Program-made: the position numbers and the translations under genes
Shown: positions 30,725 through 39,428 of the stretch, piece after piece
How positions within the stretch are numbered: position 1 is the stretch's first letter
Layout: each line of letters starts with the position of its first letter
The notes under the pieces: generated by a model
The model's input: the letters and a program-made list of their open reading frames with translations, nothing else
What the model was told of the DNA's origin: nothing
Databases searched by the model: none
Origin: Nonomuraea guangzhouensis
GTDB lineage: Bacteria; Actinomycetota; Actinomycetes; Streptosporangiales; Streptosporangiaceae
Reading direction: 5' to 3'
DNA: 64,000 bases
NCBI RefSeq assembly: GCF_019396345.1
Contig: NZ_JAHKRM010000049.1
Span: 18,520 to 82,519 of the forward strand

Positions 30725-31569
30725 CCAGATCGCGCGAGATGCCGGGCCGCGTGCACCAGGTCGTCCACGTCGGCCTGACGGTTCCAGAGGAACACCACTT
30801 CAAGGGGCGGGATCTCTTCGGCGACGGGGATGAACGTGAGGCGTTCCGGCACGGGCAGGCCGCCGCGCACGCAGAGCGTGTAGCCGGCGCCCGACTCGAC
30901 GAGGGCGACGGCCGCCTCATGGGTGGCCGCCCCGGGTCCGAGGCGAGGATGCAGGCCGAGCCGGACGAACCCCTCGAGAAACCGGCGCGCGCCCGCCACC
31001 GCGTCGGACTCCGGCATGACGAGCGGCTCCGTCGCCAGATCGGCGAGCCGCAGCCGCTCGGCGGAGGCCAGCCGGTGATCGCGGGGGAGCAGCGCGAGTA
31101 CCGGGGCCCGCTGGACGAGCATGCGGGCCACGCCCCGGGGCAGCGAGCCGGGAGCGTACCCCAGCCCGGCCTGAAGGGTTCCGTCCATGATGGAGATGAT
31201 CTGCTCGGCCGTGCACATGGGCGCCACCCGCAACCGCGCGCCCTGCAGCTGCGACAGGAGCCGGGCCACCACGTCCCCCAGCCCGTCCGCGACCCCCAGG
31301 CGGGCCGTCTGCCCCTTGCCCCGGGCGGCGGTCACGGCCCGTTCGAAGGCGTCGACCGCCACCGTGGCCTGGGCCAGGAACACCTCGCCTGCCTCGGTGA
31401 GCCGCATCCCGCTGGACGAGCGGGTGAACAGCTCGACGCCGATCTCCTTCTCCAGCGCCCTGAGCTGCTCGGACAGGGTGGGCTGGGCGAGGTGGAGCAC
31501 GGCGGAGGCGCGGCGCAGGCTGCCCGCGCGGGCGATGGTGATCGCGTTGCGTACGTGGCGTAGATCCAT
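30721..31569 (-). CDS. LysR-family transcriptional regulator
   Basis: 282 residues. N-terminal HTH (MDLRHVRNAITIARAGSLRR, ASAVLHLAQPTLSEQLRALE) and a periplasmic-binding-like effector domain from about 90 (ARLGVADGLGDVVARLL). It is upstream of the MerR gene on the same strand, 15 bp apart, but MerR has its own promoter. The neighbouring forward gene (Ltp2-like, 31939) may be its target, or it may act only on itself. Confidence 0.85.
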   Translation of the reverse strand: MDLRHVRNAITIARAGSLRRASAVLHLAQPTLSEQLRALEKEIGVELFTRSSSGMRLTEAGEVFLAQATVAVDAFERAVTAARGKGQTARLGVADGLGDVVARLLSQLQGARLRVAPMCTAEQIISIMDGTLQAGLGYAPGSLPRGVARMLVQRAPVLALLPRDHRLASAERLRLADLATEPLVMPESDAVAGARRFLEGFVRLGLHPRLGPGAATHEAAVALVESGAGYTLCVRGGLPVPERLTFIPVAEEIPPLEVVFLWNRQADVDDLVHAARHLARSG

Positions 31570-31774
31570 CGCTCACCTCGAGATGATGGGGATGGGTTAT
31601 CGGATGATCGCACTTCCGTATTACAAAACGGACTATCTGCTGTGAAGGGGTTCAGTTGCCGTGGGGTGACGGTTTCTGCGGCCAGCCGGTGAGGGCTCGC
31701 GCGATCGTGGGATGCGCGGGGCCGTGCGGCGTGGGCCCTCGGACGGAAGACGCCGCCGTTGTTACCGCCGCGCA
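31570..31774. other. Intergenic region between lysR and the Ltp2-like gene
   Basis: TCCGT-N8-ACGGA at 31615-31632 is an inverted repeat suited to a LysR box and lies 46 bp upstream of the lysR start. The segment from about 31640 to 31774 has no gene or structure I recognise. Confidence 0.35.
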
Positions 31775-31803
31775 TTAGTGCCGAGCAAGCGCTTGTGTAT
31801 ACT
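31775..31803 (+). promoter_or_regulatory. Promoter with CAAGCGCTTG operator in its spacer
   Basis: A 17-bp spacer separates TTAGTG (31775-31780) from a good -10, TATACT (31798-31803). Within the spacer lies CAAGCGCTTG (31786-31795); the 14-mer AGCAAGCGCTTGTG matches the KstR2 box AnCAAGnnCTTGnT except at the last base. A repressor there would occlude RNA polymerase. Transcription would begin about 130 bp upstream of the Ltp2-like gene; the leader is otherwise featureless. Confidence 0.55.
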
Positions 31804-31938
31804 CCGCCGCCGCGTTAGCGTGTCGGGCTAGCACCACATGCGTCACCCGCCGGGGTGGATCGCGCCCTGCCCCGGCGAGTGACCCACCCCCCGTGACAGC
31901 GAACCCGTCCGTCCGTGGGGGCCTGGCAGGAGGTGGGC

Positions 31939-33009
31939 ATGCAGCCCTTCGCCGGCAGGGCGGCCGTGGCCGGGATCGGCATGACCGCGCTGACGCGGGA
32001 GTCCGGCCGCACCGAGCTGGACCTGGCGGTCGAGGCCTGCCGTACGGCGTGCGCCGACGCGGGCATCGCACCCGCGGACGTGGACGCGGTGCTGAGCTAC
32101 CACATGAACGACTCGGCCCCCGTGACCCAGGTCGCCCGCGCGCTGCGCATCGACCGCCTGGGCTGGCACAACGACATAGCCGGCGGCGGCACCCAGGCGG
32201 CCTCGATCCTGGGCGACGCGGCCCTGCTGATCCACGCCGGTTTGGCACGAAATATCCTGATCTATCGGGCGCTTAACGGCCGCTCAGGCAAGCGCATGAA
32301 CACCGTCTCCACCGGCCCGCAGGAGCGGTTCACCTACGGCATGGCCGGCCCGATCCCGCTCTTCGCCCTGGCCGCGACCCGCTACCTGCACGACACCGGC
32401 CTCGGCCCCGAGCACCTCCACGCCGTCGTCGCCCAGTCCAGGGACAACGCCAAGACCAACCCTCGGGCGCTGCGCCGCGAGCCGCTGTCGTTCGAGGACT
32501 ACCTGGCCAAGCCGTACGTCTGCACGCCACTGCGTACCGCCGACTGCTGCCAGGAGACCGACGGCGCGTGCGCGCTGCTGGTCAGCGGCGTGCTCGGCGG
32601 CCCGCGCATCCAGGCCGTGGTGCGCGGCGGCGGCCCCGGCTGCTCCTCGATGGACCGGGCCCCGGACGTGACCGCGATCTTCTCCGAGTACGTGGCCCCC
32701 ATGCTGTGGGAGGCGTCCGGCATGCGCCCGTCGGACGTGACGGCGGCACTGCCGTACGACGCGTATTCATGGCTGGTCCCCCGGCAGTTGGCGGACTTCG
32801 GCCTGGTCCGTCGCGAGGACCTTGGCCCGTACCTCCTGGAACGACGGCACGCCTGGCTCAACCCGCACGGCGGCCTGCTGTCAGAGGGCTACGTGCACGG
32901 CCTGAACAACGTGGCCCAGGCCGTACGGGAGGTCCGGGACGGCCGCGAGGTGGCGCTGGTGACGGGCTTCGGCGGCAGCTATGGGAGCGCGGCACTGCTG
33001 GTGGGCTGA
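31939..33009 (+). CDS. Thiolase-superfamily lipid-transfer/aldolase-like protein (Ltp2-like)
   Basis: 356 residues from ATG31939 after CAGGAGG. It has the thiolase fold (AGIGMTALTRESGRTELDLA, then NPHGGLLSEGYVHGLNN near the end), but the nucleophilic Cys position reads AGGGTQAA (81-88), so it is not a condensing thiolase. This matches SCP2-type proteins such as Ltp2, a retro-aldolase that needs a DUF35 partner like the one encoded at 11301-11660. It is probably a single-gene unit under a KstR2-type box, consistent with side-chain or ring cleavage of an acyl-CoA. Confidence 0.75.
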   Translation: MQPFAGRAAVAGIGMTALTRESGRTELDLAVEACRTACADAGIAPADVDAVLSYHMNDSAPVTQVARALRIDRLGWHNDIAGGGTQAASILGDAALLIHAGLARNILIYRALNGRSGKRMNTVSTGPQERFTYGMAGPIPLFALAATRYLHDTGLGPEHLHAVVAQSRDNAKTNPRALRREPLSFEDYLAKPYVCTPLRTADCCQETDGACALLVSGVLGGPRIQAVVRGGGPGCSSMDRAPDVTAIFSEYVAPMLWEASGMRPSDVTAALPYDAYSWLVPRQLADFGLVRREDLGPYLLERRHAWLNPHGGLLSEGYVHGLNNVAQAVREVRDGREVALVTGFGGSYGSAALLVG

Positions 33010-33025
33010 ACCGCCCGGACCGGCG

Positions 33026-34144
33026 TCACGAAGGAGTGTCCCGCGACACGAAGCGCGGATGGCGTCGCTCGGCCTCTTGCGGGCTGAGGTACGCACGAGC
33101 GGCCAGCCAGGCAGCCGCTCCCGCACCGTCTCCGGCAATGCTCACCGTCTCCTCCCGCAGAAGTGCCAAGACGGCCTGCCGTACGGGGCCTTCCGTGGTG
33201 AGGACGCTACCCGCGAGCACGATGGGGAGGCGGGACACATGCACCTCCATCGCCGTCCTGACCAGCCGGATGGCGGCCTCGTCCACGATCTCCAGCGCCA
33301 CCGGATCACCGTCCGCCGCGGCCTCACTCACGAAGGGCGCCAACTCGGCCAGCGCGAGCGGCGCCTGTCCCTGCACCACAGCCGCCAGCCGCCCAACCGG
33401 ATCGTCAAATGGCCCGTCGGATAACAGATGACAGATGACAAGCTCTGTCAGCCGCCCTCTTCGGGGCTGCAGGGAAGCGTTCAAGGCGCGGATGGTGGCG
33501 CGAGCGGCGGCCCGGCCGAGCCAGAACGCTGAACCCTCGTCGCCCAGTTGCCACCCATAGCCGTCCGCTGTGGCCACCTGAACGTGGTCGGTAATTTTTG
33601 CCGCGATCGCCCCTGTCCCGGAGATCAGCACCGTGCCCGATGGCGACGCCGTGCCTGCGGCGAATGCGGTGACGACGTCGCCAAGTGTGCGGGTCATCTC
33701 CGCGTGGATCGCCGGCCCCTGAACGCCATCACCGCCCGGTCCGCCGAACACCCGCTCCACTACGGCCTGACGCATCGCCGCGTTACCCGCCATACCGACG
33801 ACCACCGCCCGGACCAGCGCCCCTGCTGAAGAGGGCACCTCAGCCGAAGGGGCCGCCCCTGGTGGAGACGCCGCAGATCCGTCCGCTGCCGTCGGTGCGC
33901 CGGCGTTCCCCGGCGCACCGGCCGTCACTCCACCGGCCGTCACTCCACCGCTCGCCAGGACGCCGTCCGCCGACGTCAGCGCCCTGCGCACCGCTGCCGC
34001 CAAGTTGGCGCAAGCCGTCGGGAAGCCGAGTGCGACCGCGTTGGCGCCGCCCGCGACCCCATAGCCGACCCGCGTGCCCGCCAGCGTGAAGAGTGCGGCA
34101 CGCGACGAGGTGCCGCCTGCGTCAATGCCCAGAACCAGCTCCAT
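33026..34144 (-). CDS. BadF/BadG-type N-acetylglucosamine kinase-like protein (module 1)
   Basis: 372 residues from ATG34144. The ASKHA ATPase fold has GIDAGGTSSRAALF (6-19, phosphate-1 loop), VLISGTGAIAA (phosphate 2), GYGWQLGDEGSAFWLGR, and VLAGSVLTTEGPVRQAV (adenosine loop). Relatives phosphorylate N-acetylglucosamine or related sugars. Residues about 64-107 are a Gly/Ala/Pro-rich insert not present in the paralogue at 40233; it includes a 15-bp DNA repeat. It is divergent from the RpiR gene, with the AT-rich site between. Confidence 0.8.
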   Translation of the reverse strand: MELVLGIDAGGTSSRAALFTLAGTRVGYGVAGGANAVALGFPTACANLAAAVRRALTSADGVLASGGVTAGGVTAGAPGNAGAPTAADGSAASPPGAAPSAEVPSSAGALVRAVVVGMAGNAAMRQAVVERVFGGPGGDGVQGPAIHAEMTRTLGDVVTAFAAGTASPSGTVLISGTGAIAAKITDHVQVATADGYGWQLGDEGSAFWLGRAAARATIRALNASLQPRRGRLTELVICHLLSDGPFDDPVGRLAAVVQGQAPLALAELAPFVSEAAADGDPVALEIVDEAAIRLVRTAMEVHVSRLPIVLAGSVLTTEGPVRQAVLALLREETVSIAGDGAGAAAWLAARAYLSPQEAERRHPRFVSRDTPS

Positions 34145-34147
34145 GTC

Positions 34148-34201
34148 AAAAATTATTCCCCAATATCCTTGACGAGGCCAGGATATGAGCATAATTTTCA
34201 C
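34148..34201. promoter_or_regulatory. RpiR operator region, module 1
   Basis: Two AT-rich elements stand out in GC-rich DNA: AAAAATTATTCC at 34148-34159 (GGAATAATTTTT on the other strand, just before the kinase ATG) and GCATAATTTTCAC at 34189-34201 (just before the rpiR start). They share the core ATAATTTT, which recurs in module 2 at 41214-41224. TTGACG at 34169-34174 may be the rpiR -35. Confidence 0.5.
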
Positions 34202-34204
34202 CGC

Positions 34205-35074
34205 GTGGACCTACTAGCCCGGATCAGAACCGAGCAGCACGACATGCCCGAGGCGCTACGGAAAGTGGCGGACGCGATCCTCGGCAGCCCCGCCGAGGCC
34301 GCGCGGTTGACGATCGTCGATCTGGCCGAGCGGAGCGGCACCTCCACCGCCACGATCACGAGGTTCTGCCGGGCGCTGGGATTCACCGGCTACGCCGAGC
34401 TGCGGGTCGCCATCGCGACCGAGACCGGGCGGGTGGCGCAGCAGACCTGGCAGACCGACATCGGGCAGGAGATCCTGCCCGACGACAGTCTCGAACGGGT
34501 GCTGGGCGTCGTCTCCGGGAACGACATCCGGCTGATCCAGGAGACCGGCGACCAGCTCGACCTGGCCGTGGTGGGCAAGGTCGCGCAGGCCGTCGCGCGG
34601 GCCGGGAGGGTGCTGCTGTTCGGGGTGTCGAGCAGCGCGGCCGTCGCCAGCGAGATGGAGTACCGGCTGCAGCGGATGCGCGTACCCACCTGGAGCAGGT
34701 CCGACGCGCACAGCGCGCTGACCGACGCGGCGCTGCTCGGGCACGGTGACGTGGCCATCGGCATCTCCCACAGCGGCCGGACGCGCGAGGTCATCGAGGT
34801 GCTCGCCGAGGCGGGCAGCCATGGCGCGATCACCGTGGCCGTGACCTCGCATCCCAGGTCGCCACTCGCCGAGGTGGCCGAGCTGGTGCTGACCACGGCC
34901 AGCCGTGAGACGACGTTCCGGTCGGACGGGTTCGCGGCGATCCATTCGCAGTTGCTCGTGCTGGACGTGGTCTACGTCTCGGTCGCGCAGAAGACCTACG
35001 AACGTACCAAGGAGGCTTTCGACGTAACGGTCAGAGCGGTAGCCGGACACCGACTCCCAGAAGGGGATATATGA
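34205..35074 (+). CDS. RpiR-family regulator (module 1)
   Basis: 289 residues from GTG34205, which has no ribosome binding site and is probably leaderless; an in-frame TTG at 34169 is an alternative. N-terminal RpiR HTH (about 20-70: TIVDLAERSGTSTATITRFC, RALGFTGYAELRVA) and C-terminal SIS domain (about 115-250: VLLFGVSSSAAVASEMEYRL, VAIGISHSGRTREVIEVL). RpiR regulators sense phosphosugars. It overlaps the UPF0309 gene by four bases. It probably controls this module in response to an amino-sugar phosphate. Confidence 0.85.
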   Translation: MDLLARIRTEQHDMPEALRKVADAILGSPAEAARLTIVDLAERSGTSTATITRFCRALGFTGYAELRVAIATETGRVAQQTWQTDIGQEILPDDSLERVLGVVSGNDIRLIQETGDQLDLAVVGKVAQAVARAGRVLLFGVSSSAAVASEMEYRLQRMRVPTWSRSDAHSALTDAALLGHGDVAIGISHSGRTREVIEVLAEAGSHGAITVAVTSHPRSPLAEVAELVLTTASRETTFRSDGFAAIHSQLLVLDVVYVSVAQKTYERTKEAFDVTVRAVAGHRLPEGDI

Positions 35075-35817
35075 CGTTAAATCTTGAGGACTACGTCGCC
35101 CACCTCGCCCCGCTCGTCCAGGACATTCCGAAAGATCCGGAGATCTCCAGGGCCGCCACACTGTTCACCGCGGCGATCAGTAAGGGCGGCGTGATCCAGG
35201 CGTTCGGCTCGGGCCACTCCGAGGCGGTCGCGATGGAGATCGCCGGGCGGGCGGGCGGTCTGGTGCCCACGAACCGGCTCGCGCTCAGGGACATCGTCCT
35301 GTACGGCGGAGCGCCCCGCGACCAGCTCGACCGCTACGACCTGGAACGCGACCCGGCCGTCGCCCACACCATCCTCGATCACGCCCCCGTCCACGACGAG
35401 GACCTGTTCGTGATCATCTCCAACTCCGGCGTGAACGGCGTGGTCGTCGAGCTCGCCACCCTCGTCAAGCAGCGCGGTCACGACCTGGTCGCGATCACCT
35501 CGCGCGCCCACGGCGACAGGGTCACCTCCCGTCACCCCTCGGGCCGCAAACTGAGCGACCTCGCCGACGTGGTGCTCGACAACCGGGCACCGTACGGCGA
35601 CGCGGTGCTTCCCCTGCCCGGCGGAGGCGCCACCGGGGCCGTCTCCACCATCACCTCGGCCCTGCTCGCCCAGCTCGTCGTGACCGCGACGGTGGGCAAC
35701 CTGCTCGAGGCGGGCCAGGTCCCACCGGTCTACCTCTCGGCCAACGTCCCCGAGGGCGACGCCCACAACCTCAAGCTCGAAGCGCTGTACGCGGGCCGCA
35801 TCCGCCGAGGCGCCTGA
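35071..35817 (+). CDS. UPF0309-type SIS-domain protein (module 1)
   Basis: 248 residues, one SIS domain: AFGSGHSEAVAMEIAGRAGG (43-62), IISNSGVNGVVVELA, and TSRHPSGRKLSDLADVVLDN. This matches the uncharacterised UPF0309 family of phosphosugar-binding proteins, which sit beside RpiR regulators and sugar kinases. A likely role is isomerisation or cleavage of the phosphorylated amino sugar made by the kinase. The start ATG overlaps the rpiR stop (ATGA). The paralogue is at 42127. Confidence 0.8.
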   Translation: MTLNLEDYVAHLAPLVQDIPKDPEISRAATLFTAAISKGGVIQAFGSGHSEAVAMEIAGRAGGLVPTNRLALRDIVLYGGAPRDQLDRYDLERDPAVAHTILDHAPVHDEDLFVIISNSGVNGVVVELATLVKQRGHDLVAITSRAHGDRVTSRHPSGRKLSDLADVVLDNRAPYGDAVLPLPGGGATGAVSTITSALLAQLVVTATVGNLLEAGQVPPVYLSANVPEGDAHNLKLEALYAGRIRRGA

Positions 35818-35900
35818 GCACCTCCCTGAGCACGACAGCACGACAGCACTGTTCGGCATGCACGAAATTCGGGGGCCGTAGAAACAAGGAGAACCCCGCC

Positions 35901-37259
35901 ATGACGCGGAATGCCGTGAGGATCCTCTTCAGCCTGACCCTCCCCCTCATCCTGGTAGCCCTGGCGCTGACCGCCCCGGCCAACGCCCAGCAGGCCGTAC
36001 GCCTCACGTACAAGACCAGCTCCCCACTCGCCACCACCGCCCAAGCCGAGCCCTGGTTCCAGCTCTACAACGACGGCACCACGTCGATCCCGCTCAACCA
36101 GGTCAAGATCCGCTACTACCTGACCGGCACGGAGACGTACCGCTTCGCCTGCTCATGGGCGGTGGTGAGTTGTTCGACGGTGACGGGGCAGTTCGTCCGT
36201 CAGTCGGGTGCCGACCAGTACCTAGAAATCGCCTTCACCTCCGGCACGCTCGCACCCGGCACGAACACCGGCGACATGCAGCTCCGCTTCTACCGTGCCG
36301 ACTGGCAGAACTTCACCCAGAGCGACGACTACTCCTTCGGCTCCCAGACCGCGTACGGCAACTGGGACAAGGTGACCGTCTACGTCAACGGCCAGCTCGC
36401 CTGGGGCCGGCCGTCAGGCAGCGATCCGACTCCCACCCCGACCCCGACCGTCACTCCGCCCGGCGGTTCGCAGGGCGTGCTGTTCGACGACTTCAGCTAC
36501 ACCGGCTCGGCCGACCCGCGTCTGTCCCAGCGCGGCTGGACGGTCCGCTCCAGCTCCGGCGGCCCCGGCGTGCCCGGTGCCACCTGGTCGCCGTCGGCGA
36601 TCACGTTCCCCGGCGGCCTGCTCACGCTCGACTCCTCGACCAACGGCACCGCCTCGGGCACCGTCCAGACGGAGCTGTCCACCGCCGCCCGCAAGTTCCA
36701 CGAGGGTACGTACGCGGCCAGGGTGCGTTTCAGCGACGCCCCGACCAGCGGCCCGGACGGCGAGCACCTGGTGCAGACGTTCTTCACGATCACCCCGCTC
36801 AACTTCAACCTGGACCCCGACTACGGCGAGCTGGACTTCGAGTACCTGCCCAACGGCGGCTGGGGCGAGCCGGGCAACATCCTCTACACCACGAGCTGGG
36901 AGACCTACCAGGCCGACCCCTGGCAGGCCGTGAACACCCACACCGAGGAGCGGACGAGCTTCAACGGCTGGCATGACCTGGTCATCCAGGTCGGCGGCGG
37001 GCGCATCAAGTACTACGTCGACGGGCGGCTGTTCGCCGACCACGGCGACATCTACTACCCCGAGACGCCCATGTGGATCATGTTCAACCAGTGGTTCATC
37101 GATCTGCAGGGCGGCACCACCCCGCGGAGCTACCGGCAGCAGGTCGACTGGGTCTACCACAGCAAGAACGAGATCGTCTCACCCGCCGACGTGCTCGGCC
37201 GGGTCAGCGCCTTCCGCACCGCCGGAACCGCCTTCCAGGACACGGTCCCCAGTTCCTGA
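35901..37259 (+). CDS. Secreted CBM3-like/GH16-like glycoside hydrolase
   Basis: 452 residues, with AAGGAG before ATG35901. Signal peptide (1-29, cleavage after ANA), a CBM3-like beta-sandwich (about 32-168: YKTSSPLATTAQAEPWFQLY), a Pro-Thr linker (175-187), then a concanavalin-like GH16-type domain (about 192-425) with the ExDxE catalytic signature in ELDFEY (Glu310, Asp312, Glu314). GH16 enzymes cut beta-glucans and galactans. It lies between the UPF0309 gene and the DasA-like transporter, so it probably releases the oligosaccharide that is imported. Confidence 0.75.
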   Translation: MTRNAVRILFSLTLPLILVALALTAPANAQQAVRLTYKTSSPLATTAQAEPWFQLYNDGTTSIPLNQVKIRYYLTGTETYRFACSWAVVSCSTVTGQFVRQSGADQYLEIAFTSGTLAPGTNTGDMQLRFYRADWQNFTQSDDYSFGSQTAYGNWDKVTVYVNGQLAWGRPSGSDPTPTPTPTVTPPGGSQGVLFDDFSYTGSADPRLSQRGWTVRSSSGGPGVPGATWSPSAITFPGGLLTLDSSTNGTASGTVQTELSTAARKFHEGTYAARVRFSDAPTSGPDGEHLVQTFFTITPLNFNLDPDYGELDFEYLPNGGWGEPGNILYTTSWETYQADPWQAVNTHTEERTSFNGWHDLVIQVGGGRIKYYVDGRLFADHGDIYYPETPMWIMFNQWFIDLQGGTTPRSYRQQVDWVYHSKNEIVSPADVLGRVSAFRTAGTAFQDTVPSS

Positions 37260-37299
37260 GAGCACCGCCGACACACCCCCCATCAGAAGGTGAACGACG

Positions 37300-38553
37300 A
37301 TGAAGTACCGCATCCTGGCTCTGGCGGCCGTCTTCGCGCTGGGCGCGTGCGGCTCCGATGCCAAGCCGACCGGCGGAGCGCCCGCGAGCGGCGGCCCGGC
37401 CAAGCTGACCGTCTGGATCATGGACGGCAGCATCACGAAGGAACTGCTGAAGACGTTCGAGACCGGCTACGAGGCCGCGCACCAGGGGACGGACCTCGAC
37501 ATCCAGATCCAGGCCTGGGACGGCATCGGCGAGCGCGTGACCGCCGCGCTGGCCAGCACCGACGCCCCCGATGTCATAGAGGTCGGCAACACCCAGGTCG
37601 CCCAGTACGCGGCCAGCGGCGGCGTCCAGGACCTGACCGGCAAGGTGACCGACCTCAAGGGCGAGGACTGGCTGCCGGGCCTGGCCCAGCCGGGCAACAT
37701 CGACGGCAAGCAGTACGGCATCCCCTGGTACGCCGCCAACCGCGTCGTCGTCTACAACAAGGACATATTCGCCAAGGAAGGGATCAAAGCCCCAAAAACC
37801 AGGGACGAATGGCTAAATATCACGGCAAAGCTTAATAAAGGCCAGAACCAGGGCATCTACCTCACCGGCCAGACCTGGTACGCCCTGGCTGGGTTCGTCT
37901 GGGACGAGGGCGGCGACCTGGCGATCCAGGAGGGCGGCAAGTGGAAGGGCGCCCTCGACACCCCGCAGGCCCTGGCCGGCATGGACTTCTACCAGCGCCT
38001 CCAAGCCCTCGGCAAGGGCCCCAAGGACGCCGACGAGGCCAACCCGCCGCAGCACGAGGTGTTCGCCCAGGGCAAGGTTGCCCAGATCATCGCCGTCCCC
38101 GGCATCGCCTCGCGGGTCCTGGAGGTCGAGCCGAAGATGAAGGACAAGATGGGCTTCTTCCCCATCCCCGGCAAGACGGCCGACAAGCCGGGCACCGTGT
38201 TCACCGGCGGCTCCGACCTGATCATCCCGGTCGCCTCGCAGCGCCAGGACCAGGCGTACGAGGTCGTCAAGGCGCTGGCCGGCGAACAGTTCCAGACGGA
38301 GCTGGCCAAGGCGATGAGCTTCGTGCCCAACCGCACCTCGCTCGCCGGCGTGCTGGCCGGTGACGAGGGCACGGCGGCCATGGCCACCGCCGCCGCCAAC
38401 GGCCGGGCCACTCCCAACACGCCCAACTGGGCCGCCGTCGAGGCCACCTCGGTCGTCAAGCAGTACATGACCGCCGTACTCACCGGTGCCGACCCGGCGG
38501 CCGAGGCGAAGAAGGTCTCCGAGACCATCACGACGACCCTGAACAGCAAGTGA
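37300..38553 (+). CDS. Sugar ABC transporter substrate-binding lipoprotein (DasA-like)
   Basis: 417 residues with a lipoprotein signal (MKYRILALAAVFALGAC, lipidated Cys at 17). The mature protein has the family-1 solute-binding fold: KLTVWIMDGS, ASTDAPDVIEVGNT, YGIPWYAANRVVVYNKDIF. It resembles DasA-type chitobiose-binding proteins. AGAAGG precedes ATG37300. It overlaps the first permease by four bases (GTGA). It captures an oligosaccharide at the outer membrane face; the exact sugar is inferred from context. Confidence 0.8.
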   Translation: MKYRILALAAVFALGACGSDAKPTGGAPASGGPAKLTVWIMDGSITKELLKTFETGYEAAHQGTDLDIQIQAWDGIGERVTAALASTDAPDVIEVGNTQVAQYAASGGVQDLTGKVTDLKGEDWLPGLAQPGNIDGKQYGIPWYAANRVVVYNKDIFAKEGIKAPKTRDEWLNITAKLNKGQNQGIYLTGQTWYALAGFVWDEGGDLAIQEGGKWKGALDTPQALAGMDFYQRLQALGKGPKDADEANPPQHEVFAQGKVAQIIAVPGIASRVLEVEPKMKDKMGFFPIPGKTADKPGTVFTGGSDLIIPVASQRQDQAYEVVKALAGEQFQTELAKAMSFVPNRTSLAGVLAGDEGTAAMATAAANGRATPNTPNWAAVEATSVVKQYMTAVLTGADPAAEAKKVSETITTTLNSK

Positions 38554-39428
38554 GGTCGCGTTCGCTCTGGCCCTACCTGCTCATCGCGCCCACGGTGGCC
38601 GGTGGGGCCTTCCTCCTGCTCTATCCCCTGCTCAAGGCGGCCCTGATCTCGTTCCAGCACTTCCGCATGGGCGAGCTCATCAGGGGCGGCGCCGTGTTCG
38701 CGGGCCTTGCGAACTACCGGGAACTCCTGTCCGGCGCGGAGTTCTGGCAGGTGCTGCTGCGTACCCTCGGGTGGACCGCGATCAACGTGGTGCTCATCGT
38801 GGCCCTGTCGACCGGCGTCGCCCTGATGCTGGTCCGGCTCCGCCCCGGCCTGCGCCTGGCGGTGATGAGCGGGCTCGCCCTGGCCTGGGCCACTCCGGTC
38901 ATCGCGGCCACCACGATCTTCCAGTGGCTCTTCCAGTCGGAGCTCGGCGTGGTCAACTGGCTGCTGGTCACGCTGGGCCTCGACTCGTTCCGCGGCTACA
39001 CCTGGTTCGCGGACGGCACCGCCACGTTCGCCGTACTCGTCGTCCTGGTCGTCTGGCAGTCGGTGCCGTTCGCCGCGCTGACCCTCTACGCGGGGCTGAC
39101 CACGATCCCGGCCGAGCTGTACGAGTCCGCCAGGATCGACGGCGGCACCGGCCGGCAGGTCTTCTGGAAGATCACGGTGCCCATCCTGCGGCAGCTCTTC
39201 GCGCTGATCACCTCCCTGGAAGTGATCTGGGTGGCCAAGTGCTTCCCGCAGATCTGGGTCCTCAGCCAGGGCGGGCCCGACGGCGCCACCACCACCCTGC
39301 CGGTCTACGCGTTCAAGATCGCCAGAGTCCTGCACCGGTACGACCTGGGCTCCGCGGTCGCCATGCTCACCGTCGTCATCCTCGCCATCGCCCTGATCAG
39401 CAACCTGCGCAGAATGGTCCGCTCATGA
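38550..39428 (+). CDS. Sugar ABC transporter permease 1 (module 1)
   Basis: 292 residues from GTG38550, overlapping the binding-protein stop. Six transmembrane segments; the ABC-2 'EAA' loop is YESARIDGGTGRQVFWKITV (about 191-210), which contacts the ATPase. It resembles DasB/MalF-type permeases. It overlaps the second permease (ATGA). No ATPase gene follows. Confidence 0.85.
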   Translation: MRSRSLWPYLLIAPTVAGGAFLLLYPLLKAALISFQHFRMGELIRGGAVFAGLANYRELLSGAEFWQVLLRTLGWTAINVVLIVALSTGVALMLVRLRPGLRLAVMSGLALAWATPVIAATTIFQWLFQSELGVVNWLLVTLGLDSFRGYTWFADGTATFAVLVVLVVWQSVPFAALTLYAGLTTIPAELYESARIDGGTGRQVFWKITVPILRQLFALITSLEVIWVAKCFPQIWVLSQGGPDGATTTLPVYAFKIARVLHRYDLGSAVAMLTVVILAIALISNLRRMVRS

